Notes: generated by a model not told the origin, from the letters alone. 42,373 nt of DNA from Chryseobacterium gleum (GCA_945878635.1 CAMCTV010000007.1:1-42373), one strand, 5' to 3'. Shown: positions 8,134-18,807, counted from the first letter of the stretch. Program-made: numbers and translations.

Positions 8134-11100
8134 ATGCTTCAATCAAAGAAAGTAAATAAGCAATCAAGCGACTTTAAGTCGATAACCATCAGTTTAGCAT
8201 CACCAGAGAGCATCTTGGATCGCTCTCATGGTGAGGTGCTAAAGCCTGAAACCATTAATTATCGCACATACAAGCCAGAAAGAGATGGTTTGTTTTGTGA
8301 GAAAATTTTTGGACCAGTAAAGGACTACGAATGTCATTGCGGTAAATACAAGCGTATTCGTTATAAAGGAATCGTTTGTGACCGTTGTGGAGTAGAGGTT
8401 ACTGAAAAGAAAGTGCGTCGTGAGCGCATGGGACATATTTCCCTTACCGTTCCTGTAGCACACATTTGGTATTTCCGTTCATTGCCCAATAAAATTGGTT
8501 ATTTATTAGGGATGCCTACCAAGAAATTGGATCAAATCATTTATTATGAGCGTTACGTTGTAATCAATGTTGGTCCTGCTGTAAATGCTGAGGGTAATGC
8601 TTTCATGGAGAACGACTTCTTGACAGAAGAAGAGTATATGGATGTTTTGGAGAAATTGCCAAGAGAGAATCAGTTTTTGGATGACAAAGACCCCAATAAG
8701 TTTGTAGCCAAAATGGGGGCTGATGCATTGCATGAAATGTTGTCTCGCATCAATTTGGATGAATTGTCTTTTGATTTAAGACACAAAGCCAACACAGAAA
8801 CTTCACAGCAACGCAAAAACGAAGCTTTAAAGCGTTTGCAAGTAGTTGAAGCTTTCCGTGATGCCAATACCCGTATTGTCAACAAGCCGGAATGGATGAT
8901 TACCCGTGTGGTACCTGTAATTCCTCCCGAATTGCGCCCATTGGTTCCGTTGGATGGTGGACGTTTTGCCACTTCTGACTTGAATGACTTGTATCGCCGT
9001 GTTATCATTCGCAATAACCGTTTGAAGCGTTTGGTTGAAATCAAAGCTCCCGATGTGATTTTGCGCAATGAGAAGCGTATGTTGCAAGAGGCTGTGGATT
9101 CATTGTTTGACAATAGCCGCAAGTCTTCAGCAGTGAAGACCGAGAGCAATCGTCCTTTGAAGTCTTTGTCTGACTCTTTGAAAGGAAAGCAAGGACGTTT
9201 CCGTCAAAACTTGTTGGGTAAGCGTGTTGACTATTCTGCGCGTTCTGTTATTGTCGTTGGTCCAGAATTGAAATTGCATGAGTGCGGTTTACCCAAGGAC
9301 ATGGCGGCAGAATTGTTTAAGCCATTTATTATTCGCAAAATGATTGAGCGCGGTATTGTAAAAACCGTAAAATCAGCTAAGAAAATTGTAGATAAAAAAG
9401 AAGCCATCGTTTGGGATATTTTGGAGAACGTATTGAAAGGACATCCAGTTCTTTTGAACCGTGCCCCAACCCTTCACAGATTGGGTATTCAAGCATTCCA
9501 ACCTAAGTTGATTGAGGGCAAGGCCATTCAATTGCACCCGTTGGTTTGTACGGCCTTCAACGCTGACTTTGATGGTGACCAGATGGCGGTTCACGTTCCA
9601 CTAGGACCTGCAGCCATTTTGGAAGCCCAATTGTTGATGTTGGCTTCTCACAACATTTTGAATCCTGCCAACGGAGCACCGATCACGGTACCTTCTCAGG
9701 ACATGGTTTTGGGATTGTATTATATCACCAAATCTCGAGTTGGAACTCCCGAGCATCCTTGCAAAGGAGAGAACATGACGTTCTATTCTCCAGAGGAGGT
9801 AATCATTGCCTTCAATGAAGGTAAATTGGATTTGCACGCCAATATTAAAGTTCGTTGGACAGATTATGCTGGAAATGCATCGATCATCGAAACAACTTGT
9901 GGTCGTGTTATTTTCAATGAGGTTGTTCCTAAAGAAGTTGGTTTCATCAATCAATTGTTGACCAAGAAGGCATTAAGAGATATCATTGGAGACATCTTAA
10001 AGATTGTTGGTGTAGCACGTGCAGCCAAGTTCTTGGATTCAATGAAAGATTTGGGATACTATTGGGCCTTTAGAGGTGGATTGTCCTTTAAGTTGACAGA
10101 CGTAGTTATTCCAGCTGAGAAAGATAAGTTGGTAAGCTTGGCTACTGAGAAAGTAACGGAGGTATTTGAGAACTATAACATGGGTCTTATCACCAACAAC
10201 GAACGTTACAACCAGGTCATTGACATTTGGACCAATACCAACTCACGTTTGACCAATATATTGATGGATCGCTTGAAGTCCGATCAACAAGGCTTCAACA
10301 GCATCTACATGATGTTTGACTCTGGAGCTCGTGGTTCTAAGGAGCAGATTCGTCAGTTGGCTGGTATGCGTGGTTTGATGGCTAAGCCGCAAAAGAACGC
10401 AGCAGCAGGTGGACAGGACATGATTGAGAATCCGATCTTGGCGAACTTCAAAGAAGGTTTGTCGATCTTAGAGTATTTCATCTCTACCCACGGTGCGCGA
10501 AAAGGTTTGGCCGATACGGCATTGAAAACAGCGGATGCTGGTTATTTGACTCGTCGTTTGGTTGACGTTGCTCAAGATGTCATCATTAATGAGGTGGATT
10601 GTGGAACTTTGAGAGGATTGGTTACTTCAGCTTTGAAAAAGGCAGATGATATTGTTGAAAGTTTGAGAGATCGAATTTTGGGACGTGTGAGCGTTCATGA
10701 TATCTACCATCCAGAAACAGGGGAGTTGATTGTTGAAGCAGCTCAAGAAATTACTGAAGATTTTGCAGATGCCATTGATAATGCAGGAATAGAAGAAGTG
10801 GAGATTCGTTCAGTATTGACATGCGAAAGCAAACGCGGTGTATGTGCCAAGTGTTACGGCCGTGATTTGGCGTCAGGTAAAATGGTTCAAGAAGGTTTGG
10901 CGGCAGGTGTTATCGCAGCCCAGTCCATCGGAGAGCCAGGTACTCAGTTGACCCTTCGTACTTTCCATACCGGTGGTGCGTCTTCAGCAAGTGCCATTGA
11001 TAACGATATTCTTGCCAAGTATAGTGGTTTGGTTGAAATCGATGAATTGCGCACCGTAGAGAATGCTCAAGGAAAAACCATCGTTGTTTCTCGTTCATCG

Positions 11101-12405
11101 GAATTGAAAATCCTTGATGAAAAATCTGGAGCTACAGTGATGACTGTTAACCTTCCATACGGATCAACATTGATGGTGAAACACAATGATAAGGTCAAGA
11201 AGGGAGATGTGTTGTGTGAATTTGACCCATTCAATAGTGTGATCATTACTGAAGAGGATGGTAATGTTCAATTTGAAGCTGTAGAGGAAGGAATTACTTT
11301 CAAAACAGAGGTCGATGAGCAAACCGGTTTCTCTGAAAAGATTATCATTGAATCAAAGGATAAGAAAAAGAATCCAAACATCAAGATTGTTCGCAATAAG
11401 GAGGAAGTTCGTGAATACTCACTTCCAGTTGGAGCTCACTTGAATGTTGAAGCAGGACAGAAGTTGACCAAAGGTACCATCCTGGCTAAGATTCCAAGAA
11501 TGGCCGGTCGTGGTGGTGATATCACCGGAGGTCTGCCTCGTGTAACTGAATTGTTCGAGGCTCGTAATCCATCTAACCCTGCTGTTGTTTCTGAGATTGA
11601 CGGTATTGTGAAGTACGGAAATACCAAGCGTGGAAATCGTGAAATCACTGTTCAATCAAGAACAGGTGAGGAGCGCAAGTACTTGATTCCTTTGTCCAAG
11701 CACATTTTGGTTCAATCAGAAGACTTCGTTCGTGCGGGTATGCCATTGTCAGATGGAGCAGTTTCTCCAGGTGATATTTTGGATATCCAAGGACCAACAG
11801 CCGTTCAAGAGTACTTGGTGAATGAAATTCAAGAGGTATATCGTCTGCAGGGTGTGAAAATTAACGACAAGCACTTTGAGGTGATTGTTCGTCAGATGAT
11901 GCGCAAAGTAGAAATCACAGATGCAGGTGACAGCCGTTTCTTGGAGAATACTTCAGTAGACAAAGCTGAATTCTTGGAAGAAAATGATTTGTTGTTCGAT
12001 AAAGTAGTGATCATCGAGCCCGGAGAAACGGATCGTTACAAAGCAGGTCAGATCATCACAGTACGTCAAATGCGTGATGAGAATACCAATTTGAAACGCA
12101 ATGATCAGAAGGAGATGGAAGCAAGACCAGCGATTACAGCAACAGCTCGTCCAATGCTTCAGGGTATAACTCGTGCATCTTTGCAAACGGAGTCATGGAT
12201 TTCTGCAGCATCCTTCCAAGAAACGACAAAAGTTTTGAACGAGGCTGCGGTACAAGGAAAGACGGATTACTTGATTGGATTGAAAGAAAACGTCATTGTA
12301 GGACATCACATACCAGCAGGTTCTGGTGTAAGAAGATTCCAAAAGATGATTGTTGGATCCAATAAGGAGTATGTTGATCTAATGGCTAAAAGAGATAGTG
12401 AGTAA
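8134..12405 (+). CDS. rpoC: DNA-directed RNA polymerase subunit beta'
   Basis: RpoC carries the catalytic magnesium site. The 1423-residue protein has the N-terminal zinc ribbon (C67, C69, C82, C85), the absolutely conserved [12 protein letters not shown] loop (about residues 474-485) and the second zinc cluster [15 protein letters not shown]. The trigger-loop and bridge-helix regions include [19 protein letters not shown] and [18 protein letters not shown]. It lies 28 nt after rpoB and ends the transcription block; an intrinsic terminator follows 25 nt later. Confidence 0.98.
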   Translation: MLQSKKVNKQSSDFKSITISLASPESILDRSHGEVLKPETINYRTYKPERDGLFCEKIFGPVKDYECHCGKYKRIRYKGIVCDRCGVEVTEKKVRRERMGHISLTVPVAHIWYFRSLPNKIGYLLGMPTKKLDQIIYYERYVVINVGPAVNAEGNAFMENDFLTEEEYMDVLEKLPRENQFLDDKDPNKFVAKMGADALHEMLSRINLDELSFDLRHKANTETSQQRKNEALKRLQVVEAFRDANTRIVNKPEWMITRVVPVIPPELRPLVPLDGGRFATSDLNDLYRRVIIRNNRLKRLVEIKAPDVILRNEKRMLQEAVDSLFDNSRKSSAVKTESNRPLKSLSDSLKGKQGRFRQNLLGKRVDYSARSVIVVGPELKLHECGLPKDMAAELFKPFIIRKMIERGIVKTVKSAKKIVDKKEAIVWDILENVLKGHPVLLNRAPTLHRLGIQAFQPKLIEGKAIQLHPLVCTAFNADFDGDQMAVHVPLGPAAILEAQLLMLASHNILNPANGAPITVPSQDMVLGLYYITKSRVGTPEHPCKGENMTFYSPEEVIIAFNEGKLDLHANIKVRWTDYAGNASIIETTCGRVIFNEVVPKEVGFINQLLTKKALRDIIGDILKIVGVARAAKFLDSMKDLGYYWAFRGGLSFKLTDVVIPAEKDKLVSLATEKVTEVFENYNMGLITNNERYNQVIDIWTNTNSRLTNILMDRLKSDQQGFNSIYMMFDSGARGSKEQIRQLAGMRGLMAKPQKNAAAGGQDMIENPILANFKEGLSILEYFISTHGARKGLADTALKTADAGYLTRRLVDVAQDVIINEVDCGTLRGLVTSALKKADDIVESLRDRILGRVSVHDIYHPETGELIVEAAQEITEDFADAIDNAGIEEVEIRSVLTCESKRGVCAKCYGRDLASGKMVQEGLAAGVIAAQSIGEPGTQLTLRTFHTGGASSASAIDNDILAKYSGLVEIDELRTVENAQGKTIVVSRSSELKILDEKSGATVMTVNLPYGSTLMVKHNDKVKKGDVLCEFDPFNSVIITEEDGNVQFEAVEEGITFKTEVDEQTGFSEKIIIESKDKKKNPNIKIVRNKEEVREYSLPVGAHLNVEAGQKLTKGTILAKIPRMAGRGGDITGGLPRVTELFEARNPSNPAVVSEIDGIVKYGNTKRGNREITVQSRTGEERKYLIPLSKHILVQSEDFVRAGMPLSDGAVSPGDILDIQGPTAVQEYLVNEIQEVYRLQGVKINDKHFEVIVRQMMRKVEITDAGDSRFLENTSVDKAEFLEENDLLFDKVVIIEPGETDRYKAGQIITVRQMRDENTNLKRNDQKEMEARPAITATARPMLQGITRASLQTESWISAASFQETTKVLNEAAVQGKTDYLIGLKENVIVGHHIPAGSGVRRFQKMIVGSNKEYVDLMAKRDSE

Positions 12406-12430
12406 ATAATCACTCATATATGAAACCTAA

Positions 12431-12456
12431 AAAACCCTCTACGCGCAGAGGGTTTT
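12431..12456 (+). terminator. Intrinsic terminator after rpoC
   Basis: AAAACCCTCT (12431-12440) pairs with AGAGGGTTTT (12447-12456) around a 6-nt loop and runs into a T tract. It separates the RNA polymerase genes from the receptor operon starting at 12475. Confidence 0.92.
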
Positions 12457-12474
12457 TTGTTGTAACTTGTAACG

Positions 12475-14430
12475 ATGTTGAGTAGAGTCTTTTTAATCAT
12501 TTTATTACTTTTTTGTAAATCAATGTTTGCTCAGCCAAACATTGATAGTTTGCTACTTCGTAAAGAGATAGTACAAATGTTGGCCATTGATTCAATGGCA
12601 AGAACTGGAAGTTCAATGACTTCCTTGATTGGATTTTCGGAACGGGATAGTCGTGAAATACCGGGTGATATTTTGGTCGTAACAGCAGAGGAAATTGAAG
12701 CGTTGGGGGCAACAGATCTTCTGGATGTAATTCTCTACATGACATCTACTTCGCTGGGTCGAGATGTGGAAGATGGCTTGGGCGTTGGAGTTCGAGGATT
12801 GTGGGCCCAAGAGGGTAAGGTTTTATTTATGTTTAATGGAATTCCATTAAATGACCTGGATTATGGCACTTATCTATTGGGAGGGAGATTGCCGCTGCAG
12901 ATGGTGAGTCGTATTGAGTTTAACTTTGGCCCAGGCTCTGTGAAATATGGTGGTACTGCTGCTTTAGGAGTTATTAATGTTATTCTAAAAACGAATTCTG
13001 AGTTTTCAGGTGGCGCTATTCGTTCAGACTTGAGTTTCTCGAATAAAACTTTCGATCGCCGGTATATTGGTTTTGTAGGTAATTATGAATTAAATGATAA
13101 TTACAAGATGACCATTCAGGTGAATTCCGGAAAAATTAGGAAAAGTACTCGGCTTCAAAAGTTGGAGAGAATTGGACAGATTAGCTGGAAGGATAGTTCA
13201 GATGTGGATTGTAACAATGTTTTTATTGGATTAACCAAGGGTAAATACAGAGGCACATTTTATTATTCAGATTTTCAGTCTCAAATTTCAGATGAACCTC
13301 AGCTTTTGCTGATGTCTACTTTGGGAATGGACAATTCTCTCAATTTTAAGTTGTCTGATCATACCAAAATGGAAGTGCAATTTACTTATTTGGATCAACT
13401 TCCATGGATTGATTTGAATACAACAGACTCAAGTTTGATTGGCTCCAATACGCATGCTCAGCGCATTAATCAGAATATTGTTTTCAAAAGTAAATTGGCT
13501 AAAAATTTGGATATTGATTATGGACTTCAAGGAACTTGGCAACAATCGACAATTCTTTTAAGAGAAGCTACTTTTGATTACAATGAAAAAAATGAAATCC
13601 GGGTGGGAGGAGGATCTGTTTTTTTTGATGGTTTTTATAAAGGTAGATGGGGAGCACTTTCCTTGGGAGCTAGATTAGAAAGTCACACATTTTCTAAAGT
13701 CCTTTTTGCTCCTCGCCTAGGCTACTCTTTTCAATTTCAGCATTTTTATGTGAAATCATTTGTAGCCCAAGCATTTAAAATTGCCACCATTCAAAATCAA
13801 AATGGTTCCATGTTTACTCAGGATTTGAATAATGAAACTGTTACGTCAATGGAGCTTGAAATGGGGTTGTCTTTCAAATTTTTTGATGTGAAGGCAAATA
13901 TCTTTCGAACAAATGTGATAAATCCAATTTTGTATGTTTTTGATCCTGAGCTAGGAATTGATAATTATATCAATAGAAGTATGGTTGGTTCAGAAGGGAT
14001 TCAATGCACGGCGCGTTTTAAAAGGAATAAGTTTCATTTTACTACTGCTGGTATTCTGAACAGGAATGTTGATCATGCCTTGGTTAAAGAAATGCAAAAT
14101 GAAATGGGAGATATGTACTTCGCATTTCCAAGTTATAAATTCAATTTTTATGGAACCTATCGGGTAACCAAATCGATATCTCTGTCTTTTGGAGGGGTCA
14201 AGCAGGGGGAAGTTCAAGTATGGGATTCAAAACCTATGTCAAATGGTATACTTCTTCATTCAGGCATTGGTGGTCAGTTTCTCAAGAGTAAGAATCTTCA
14301 CCTCAATTTGTTTGTGAAAAACGCCTTGAACAGTGAGTTTTGGGTAGCAAGTGCTTCTGACTTGGATTTGAATCCGATGCCTTTGCTTTCACGACAGATA
14401 CAGTGTTCTGTTCAATATTTATTTTACTAA
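12475..14430 (+). CDS. TonB-dependent outer-membrane receptor, first gene of a SiaABC-like operon
   Basis: The 651-residue protein has a signal peptide (MLSRVFLIILLLFCKSMFAQ), a plug domain at about residues 55-170 (GDILVVTAEEIEALGATDLLDVI, with GVGVRGL, MFNGIPLND and GVINVILKT) and a beta-barrel ending in aromatic residues (SVQYLFY), as outer-membrane barrels do. It is small for the family and lacks the carboxypeptidase-like N-terminal domain of SusC proteins. The substrate cannot be told from sequence. The next gene, a periplasmic-TPR/PP2C protein, starts 7 nt after its stop, so the receptor is probably the surface end of a signalling path, or its target. The start is ATG 18 nt after the rpoC terminator. 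Confidence 0.88.
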   Translation: MLSRVFLIILLLFCKSMFAQPNIDSLLLRKEIVQMLAIDSMARTGSSMTSLIGFSERDSREIPGDILVVTAEEIEALGATDLLDVILYMTSTSLGRDVEDGLGVGVRGLWAQEGKVLFMFNGIPLNDLDYGTYLLGGRLPLQMVSRIEFNFGPGSVKYGGTAALGVINVILKTNSEFSGGAIRSDLSFSNKTFDRRYIGFVGNYELNDNYKMTIQVNSGKIRKSTRLQKLERIGQISWKDSSDVDCNNVFIGLTKGKYRGTFYYSDFQSQISDEPQLLLMSTLGMDNSLNFKLSDHTKMEVQFTYLDQLPWIDLNTTDSSLIGSNTHAQRINQNIVFKSKLAKNLDIDYGLQGTWQQSTILLREATFDYNEKNEIRVGGGSVFFDGFYKGRWGALSLGARLESHTFSKVLFAPRLGYSFQFQHFYVKSFVAQAFKIATIQNQNGSMFTQDLNNETVTSMELEMGLSFKFFDVKANIFRTNVINPILYVFDPELGIDNYINRSMVGSEGIQCTARFKRNKFHFTTAGILNRNVDHALVKEMQNEMGDMYFAFPSYKFNFYGTYRVTKSISLSFGGVKQGEVQVWDSKPMSNGILLHSGIGGQFLKSKNLHLNLFVKNALNSEFWVASASDLDLNPMPLLSRQIQCSVQYLFY

Positions 14431-14437
14431 TGATAGC

Positions 14438-16936
14438 ATGAGGATAAAGTTTTGTTACCTATTTATTGTCTTATTCTTGTTGGCTCCATGTTTCGTTTCT
14501 GCACAGGTCAGAGATTCACTTTTCTTCATGAACGCGCGTTTGGATCAGGGGTTTGAAGTCTTAGCGAAAGGACAGTTGGAAGAGGCATCCAGAATGGGAC
14601 TCCATGTAATGCAGTTTGGTCGAAAAACCAATAACCCTCAACTCTATGCGCAATCTTGTTTATTGCTTTCAGAGGTTGCGTTACGATCTGGAACATATGG
14701 AGATGGTGTCAAGTTTGCTTCAAGAGCAATGGAAAGCGTTCGAGAAATTGATGAATTTTTGTGGTGTAACTTGGGAGTTACTATGGTCGATATTTATTAC
14801 CAGTATGGTGTTGCTGAAAAGGCGATCAGTTTATCTCAGAAGGTTTACAATAAACGAAAATTAACGAGGGATCAAGAAATGCGGCTTTTGCAGACATGGA
14901 CCTGGGCATTGTTGTCTATTGATGAATCTCAATCTGCAGAGTCATTACTTAATCAATATTTTGAATCAAAACAGGCTGATTTTTATAAAAATCCTACACC
15001 TTATTTGAGTCTTTTTGAACTTTGGTTAGATGCCAAAATAAATAATAACAAATACAATGAAGCTTATTTGCAGATCATTAATTTGATATCGATTACTGAT
15101 AGAGAGGCATCTGATGAGAAGCTATTAACGCTTCTCAACAAGGCCGGCGAATTGTGCATTCATCTAAAAGATTACAACAAGGCAATTTCCTTTTTTAATG
15201 AAGCCAATCAAATTGGTGAAAGTCGATGGTCAAATCAGGAGAATTATGTACTCTTGAATTTGGCTCGTGCATATTATTGGTCTGGTAATTATGCTCAGTC
15301 ATTTGATATCGCTGAAAAGGCCTTTTACATTGCCGAGAAACATAATCACACATTTCAAAAGGCAATCACAGCAGCATTCATTGCTCGATTGAAAGTGTCT
15401 TCTAATTCCATCTCATCAGCCATAGATTGGGCTAATTTGGCTTATAGATTGAGTGAAGAAATTCACGATTTAGCCCTTCAATATCAAGTGTCACTTTTGC
15501 TTTCTGAACTGTTTACTTTGAATAGTGAATTTGAGCGAAGTGCAAAATATAAGCTTAAGGCTGAGCAAATTAATGAAAAGATTTCTCTGGTCAAACAAAA
15601 TGAAAAATTGAAAAAGGCAAATCTGAATATAGAAATTGCCAACGCAGAGTTTGAAGCCATCATGGAACTGCAAAATTTTGAAAAACAGCGGTTGTTGTTG
15701 AATGACAAATTGAAGAAAATTCAATTTGAATCGGAAAGGCAACAAGAGAATTATAGGTTTGAACTCCAAATGGCCAATGAGAGCATTGAAAAGGAAAGGG
15801 CACTTAATCGGATTCAAAATTTGGAGGCTGAGACGTTAAGCCAAGCTCAACGGTATCAAATTTCAGAATTAGAAAATAAGAGGAAATCAAGTTTACTAAG
15901 CATTTCAGAATTGACCATTCAGAAACAGGACATTGCCAATAAAAATTTGAGTTTAAAATTAAAAAACGATAATCTTGCTGCGCAGGATGAATTGAATAAA
16001 AGGGAGATTGAATTTAGAAAAAAGCAGTCTGTTTTGGGTATTATTTTTACTGGAGGTGTGCTATTGATTTTGATTATTATTGTTTTCTTCTTCAGAAAAA
16101 CAAGAAGTCAGAATAAGATTATTGAACGTAACAATAAGGAGATTCAAGGTATTAATCTTGAGTTGGGAGAAAAGAACAATGAAATTGTTTCAGGAATACA
16201 ATATGCCAGTAAATTTCAGGAGATGGTATATCCAAAGGAATCCGATCTGAAAAAGTATTTTCAAGATGGATTTATCATACACAGACCATTGGAAATGGTG
16301 AGTGGAGATTTGCCCTTTGTCCTTTATGTCAATAATAATGTTTATATTGCTGCTGTGGATTGCATAGGCCATGGTGTTAGTGCCTCCATGTTATCCATTA
16401 TGACTTATTTTGGATTGACTGACATTATCAGAAATAATCCCAATGAAAATTGTGCTCAAGTCCTTAAACTTTTACATCAAAGGTTGGTTTTGCGACTGTC
16501 TCAGAGAGAGTCAAGAAGTTATATCGTTAGTGTCGATCTTTCCATTGTGAAATTAGATTTGGAATCAAAAAAAATGCAGTTTGCAGGAGCTAATTTGCCA
16601 TTACTTTTATTGAGGAGAGGAGAGGTAAGTATGTTCAAAGGAGCACACATTTCAATTGGTGAAGATGTGTCTGATAATCGTCTTGAGTTCATGAATTTTG
16701 ATTATCAGTGTTTGGAGGGAGATGAACTTTATTTATTCAGTGATGGTTTATTTCATCAATTTGGTGGGCTTGAAGGGAAACAAAAATTGTCAAAGAAGCG
16801 TATCATGAAAAGGTTGGATGAAGTTCATCAAACGTCTTTTGCTGAGCGAAAAGCTCAATTGAATAAGTTGTTTGATGACTGGAAAGGAGAATCACCCCAA
16901 ACAGATGATTTGGTAATTCTAGGAATGAAAGTATAG
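14438..16936 (+). CDS. TPR sensor with coiled coil, membrane span and cytoplasmic PP2C (SpoIIE/SiaA-like) phosphatase
   Basis: The 832-residue protein reads as a transmembrane sensor-phosphatase. A signal peptide (1-23, ending VSAQ) is followed by helical TPR-like repeats (about 25-370), a long coiled coil (about 375-525), one membrane span (about 531-552, VLGIIFTGGVLLILIIIVFFF region) and a PP2C domain (about 585-832). Metal-site motifs are present: VSGDLPFV, AAVDCIGHGVSASML, LYLFSDGLFHQFGG and QTDDLVILGMKV. Such domains remove phosphate from Ser/Thr of partner proteins. The SiaB-like kinase and SiaC-like protein follow within 3 nt and by overlap. In Pseudomonas SiaA the sensor part is different, so the TPR input is a variation. 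The TPR part is inferred to be periplasmic. Confidence 0.87.
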   Translation: MRIKFCYLFIVLFLLAPCFVSAQVRDSLFFMNARLDQGFEVLAKGQLEEASRMGLHVMQFGRKTNNPQLYAQSCLLLSEVALRSGTYGDGVKFASRAMESVREIDEFLWCNLGVTMVDIYYQYGVAEKAISLSQKVYNKRKLTRDQEMRLLQTWTWALLSIDESQSAESLLNQYFESKQADFYKNPTPYLSLFELWLDAKINNNKYNEAYLQIINLISITDREASDEKLLTLLNKAGELCIHLKDYNKAISFFNEANQIGESRWSNQENYVLLNLARAYYWSGNYAQSFDIAEKAFYIAEKHNHTFQKAITAAFIARLKVSSNSISSAIDWANLAYRLSEEIHDLALQYQVSLLLSELFTLNSEFERSAKYKLKAEQINEKISLVKQNEKLKKANLNIEIANAEFEAIMELQNFEKQRLLLNDKLKKIQFESERQQENYRFELQMANESIEKERALNRIQNLEAETLSQAQRYQISELENKRKSSLLSISELTIQKQDIANKNLSLKLKNDNLAAQDELNKREIEFRKKQSVLGIIFTGGVLLILIIIVFFFRKTRSQNKIIERNNKEIQGINLELGEKNNEIVSGIQYASKFQEMVYPKESDLKKYFQDGFIIHRPLEMVSGDLPFVLYVNNNVYIAAVDCIGHGVSASMLSIMTYFGLTDIIRNNPNENCAQVLKLLHQRLVLRLSQRESRSYIVSVDLSIVKLDLESKKMQFAGANLPLLLLRRGEVSMFKGAHISIGEDVSDNRLEFMNFDYQCLEGDELYLFSDGLFHQFGGLEGKQKLSKKRIMKRLDEVHQTSFAERKAQLNKLFDDWKGESPQTDDLVILGMKV

Positions 16937-16939
16937 GAA

Positions 16940-17440
16940 GTGAAACAGTCAGTAGTGAAATATCAGGTAAATTTAACTTCATTGGAGGTTGAATCTGTTA
17001 TTGATAAATTTTCAGCAGAAGCTAGTCAGTTGAATGTCCACAAGCGTTTTTTAAAAATTGCGGTGAACTGTCTTGTTGAACTTATTGATAATGCTTTCCG
17101 TTATTCTTCACCAGTTGCGGATGTTTTGGTTGAAACGCAGTTAACAGAGGAGTTGGTTACCTTTGTTGTAGTTAATCAATCCACCTTGAGCGATGTTGAA
17201 GTGTTGATGCTTCAGGTAGAAAGTTACAAGAGAATGTCTGAAGAGGAACTAGATTTTTTATACAGACAGAAATTATCAAATAACATCTTTAATGAAAGAG
17301 GTGGAGCAGGTTTAGGGTTGTTACAAATTATGCGTAAAGATTGTTTGAAAGAGATTGTAATTTCCCCGAAATTAGGTTTGTCCAGCAATGTTTATTGTAA
17401 AGTAGAATTGAAATTGAAAAAATGCAAACACGATGAGTGA
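16940..17440 (+). CDS. SiaB-like protein kinase (HATPase fold)
   Basis: The 166-residue protein resembles SiaB-family kinases, which have the histidine-kinase ATPase fold but phosphorylate a Ser/Thr of SiaC. Visible are an N-box (VELIDNAFRYS, with E47 and N51) and a glycine-rich lid motif (GGAGLGLLQI, 121-130). The start is GTG, 3 nt after the phosphatase stop; no ATG fits. The 3' end overlaps the SiaC-like gene by 8 nt, which suggests translational coupling and fixed stoichiometry. An anti-sigma-factor kinase is the alternative reading, but the neighbour favours SiaB. Confidence 0.8.
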   Translation: MKQSVVKYQVNLTSLEVESVIDKFSAEASQLNVHKRFLKIAVNCLVELIDNAFRYSSPVADVLVETQLTEELVTFVVVNQSTLSDVEVLMLQVESYKRMSEEELDFLYRQKLSNNIFNERGGAGLGLLQIMRKDCLKEIVISPKLGLSSNVYCKVELKLKKCKHDE

Positions 17441-17807
17441 ACTGATTTTACAAGCGTCTTCAAATACACCCAAAGTTGTATTTGCTTTGAAAAATGAAAT
17501 TCAGTCTGTTGTAGGATTGTCAACCCCTATAGATTCATTTGAGTTTTATCGTCCATTGATTAAATGGATAGAGGATTATCAAAATCAGATGTCTTCCAAG
17601 ACTGTTTTTAGATTTGAATTGAATTATTTCAATTCATCTTCAATGAAAGCCCTGTTGTGGCTGATACAAGCCATCGCAAACGGTATCAGTCAAGGGAAAG
17701 ATTGGACTATTGAGTGGGTTGTAACGGAGGAAGATGAGTTTATGGAGGAAGCAGGAGAGTCTTTCCAATCCTTAATTGATGTACCCATTTCTATTGTTAG
17801 GATGTAA
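17433..17807 (+). CDS. SiaC-like regulatory phosphoprotein (DUF1987 family)
   Basis: The 124-residue protein matches the SiaC pattern: STP near residues 30-32, FEFYRPLIKWIEDY (37-50), the FELNYFNSSSMKALL core (61-75) and the acidic end EEDEFMEEAGESF. SiaC in Pseudomonas is phosphorylated by SiaB on Thr68 and dephosphorylated by SiaA, and controls a diguanylate cyclase. Here the same region carries serines (N67-S68-S69-S70), so Ser68 is the likely phosphosite. That is an inference by family alignment from memory. Overlap with the kinase gene supports a switch pair. The stop abuts the stop of the convergent threonine aldolase gene. Confidence 0.82.
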   Translation: MSELILQASSNTPKVVFALKNEIQSVVGLSTPIDSFEFYRPLIKWIEDYQNQMSSKTVFRFELNYFNSSSMKALLWLIQAIANGISQGKDWTIEWVVTEEDEFMEEAGESFQSLIDVPISIVRM

Positions 17808-18806
17808 TTAGAAATATGTATCTATGTCCTTTCTTTGAACTCCCAGATGTGTCACAAATCGAACTTTATTCACGCCAAATGGAAAGCACAAAATGTTTTG
17901 ACTTTTCATCTCTTCAACAAACGTTGCAGCTCCGTTATCCTCTTTTGTTTCTGCTATTACAATGTTCGTGGAAACGGGATAAATGGATTTGATATCATTG
18001 TGCTTACTTAGTATTTCGGCAAGGTATTTTGCATTATCATGATCAATTTTCAATCGTTGAATATTGTTTTTTAATGCAAAGAGTCCTGCCGCGGCGATGA
18101 TTCCAGCTTGTCTCATTCCGCCACCCAATGATTTTCTGCGTCGGCGTGATTTTTCAATGAATGCTTTGTTGCCCAACAACAATGAGCCTACAGGAGCTCC
18201 AAGTCCCTTACTCAAGCAAATGCTGATGGAATCGAAATGCTTGGCGTATTCTTTTGGTTCAATGCCTGTTTCAACCAATGCATTGAACAACCTTGCGCCA
18301 TCACAATGCAGTTTTAGATCATTGTCTTCACAAACTTTTTTTATTTTTTTTATTTCCTCTAAATCCCAAATGGCTCCACCACCTTTATTCATGGTGTCCT
18401 CGATGCACACCAAACGTGTAAGGGGTAGGTGAATATCGTTTTTATTGTTGATGTTGGATACAACATCCTCAGCCGTGAACATTCCAAAAGGCTTTTCTAT
18501 CAAACGAACACTACAACCCGAATTCAAAGCAATTCCGCCACCCTCATAAATATAAATGTGGGCCAGATTGGAGCAAATAACTTCATCACCTGGTTGGGTG
18601 TGAACATTGATGGCAATTTGATTGGTCTGGGTTCCAGAGCTGCAATACAACGCCGCCTCCATTCCAAACAATTCTACCGCGTATTTCTGAAGCGCATTCA
18701 CTGTCGGATCTTCACCAAACACATCATCTCCCAGCGGAGCTTGAAACATGGCTTCTTTCATTTCTGTTGAAGGAAGCGTGAAGGTATCACTGCGTAAATC
18801 GAGCAT
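17808..18806 (-). CDS. ltaE: Low-specificity L-threonine aldolase
   Basis: This PLP enzyme splits L-threonine or allo-threonine into glycine and acetaldehyde. The 332-residue sequence begins MLDLRSDTFTLPS and has GDDVFGEDPTVNALQ, the cofactor-contact segment LHCDGARLFNA and the PLP lysine in ISICLSKGLGAPVGS (about residue 200), all typical. It starts 1 nt after the prfC stop (TGATATG), so it is translated from the same mRNA. The stop codon abuts that of the siaC-like gene on the other strand, with no terminator between. Confidence 0.95.
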   Translation of the reverse strand: MLDLRSDTFTLPSTEMKEAMFQAPLGDDVFGEDPTVNALQKYAVELFGMEAALYCSSGTQTNQIAINVHTQPGDEVICSNLAHIYIYEGGGIALNSGCSVRLIEKPFGMFTAEDVVSNINNKNDIHLPLTRLVCIEDTMNKGGGAIWDLEEIKKIKKVCEDNDLKLHCDGARLFNALVETGIEPKEYAKHFDSISICLSKGLGAPVGSLLLGNKAFIEKSRRRRKSLGGGMRQAGIIAAAGLFALKNNIQRLKIDHDNAKYLAEILSKHNDIKSIYPVSTNIVIAETKEDNGAATFVEEMKSQNILCFPFGVNKVRFVTHLGVQRKDIDTYF

Positions 18807-18807
18807 A

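Noticed and set aside
8670-9149. A 159-codon minus-strand open frame inside rpoC
   Set aside because: It lies wholly opposite rpoC, has no family resemblance and no start context; it is a shadow of the coding bias. The same holds for other opposite-strand frames in rpoB and rpoC.
12453-12474. Possible promoter TAACTTGT for the receptor operon
   Set aside because: It departs from TAnnTTTG at the last two bases and lacks a spaced TTTG; a similar TAACTTGT lies before paaZ, but the evidence is too thin to annotate.
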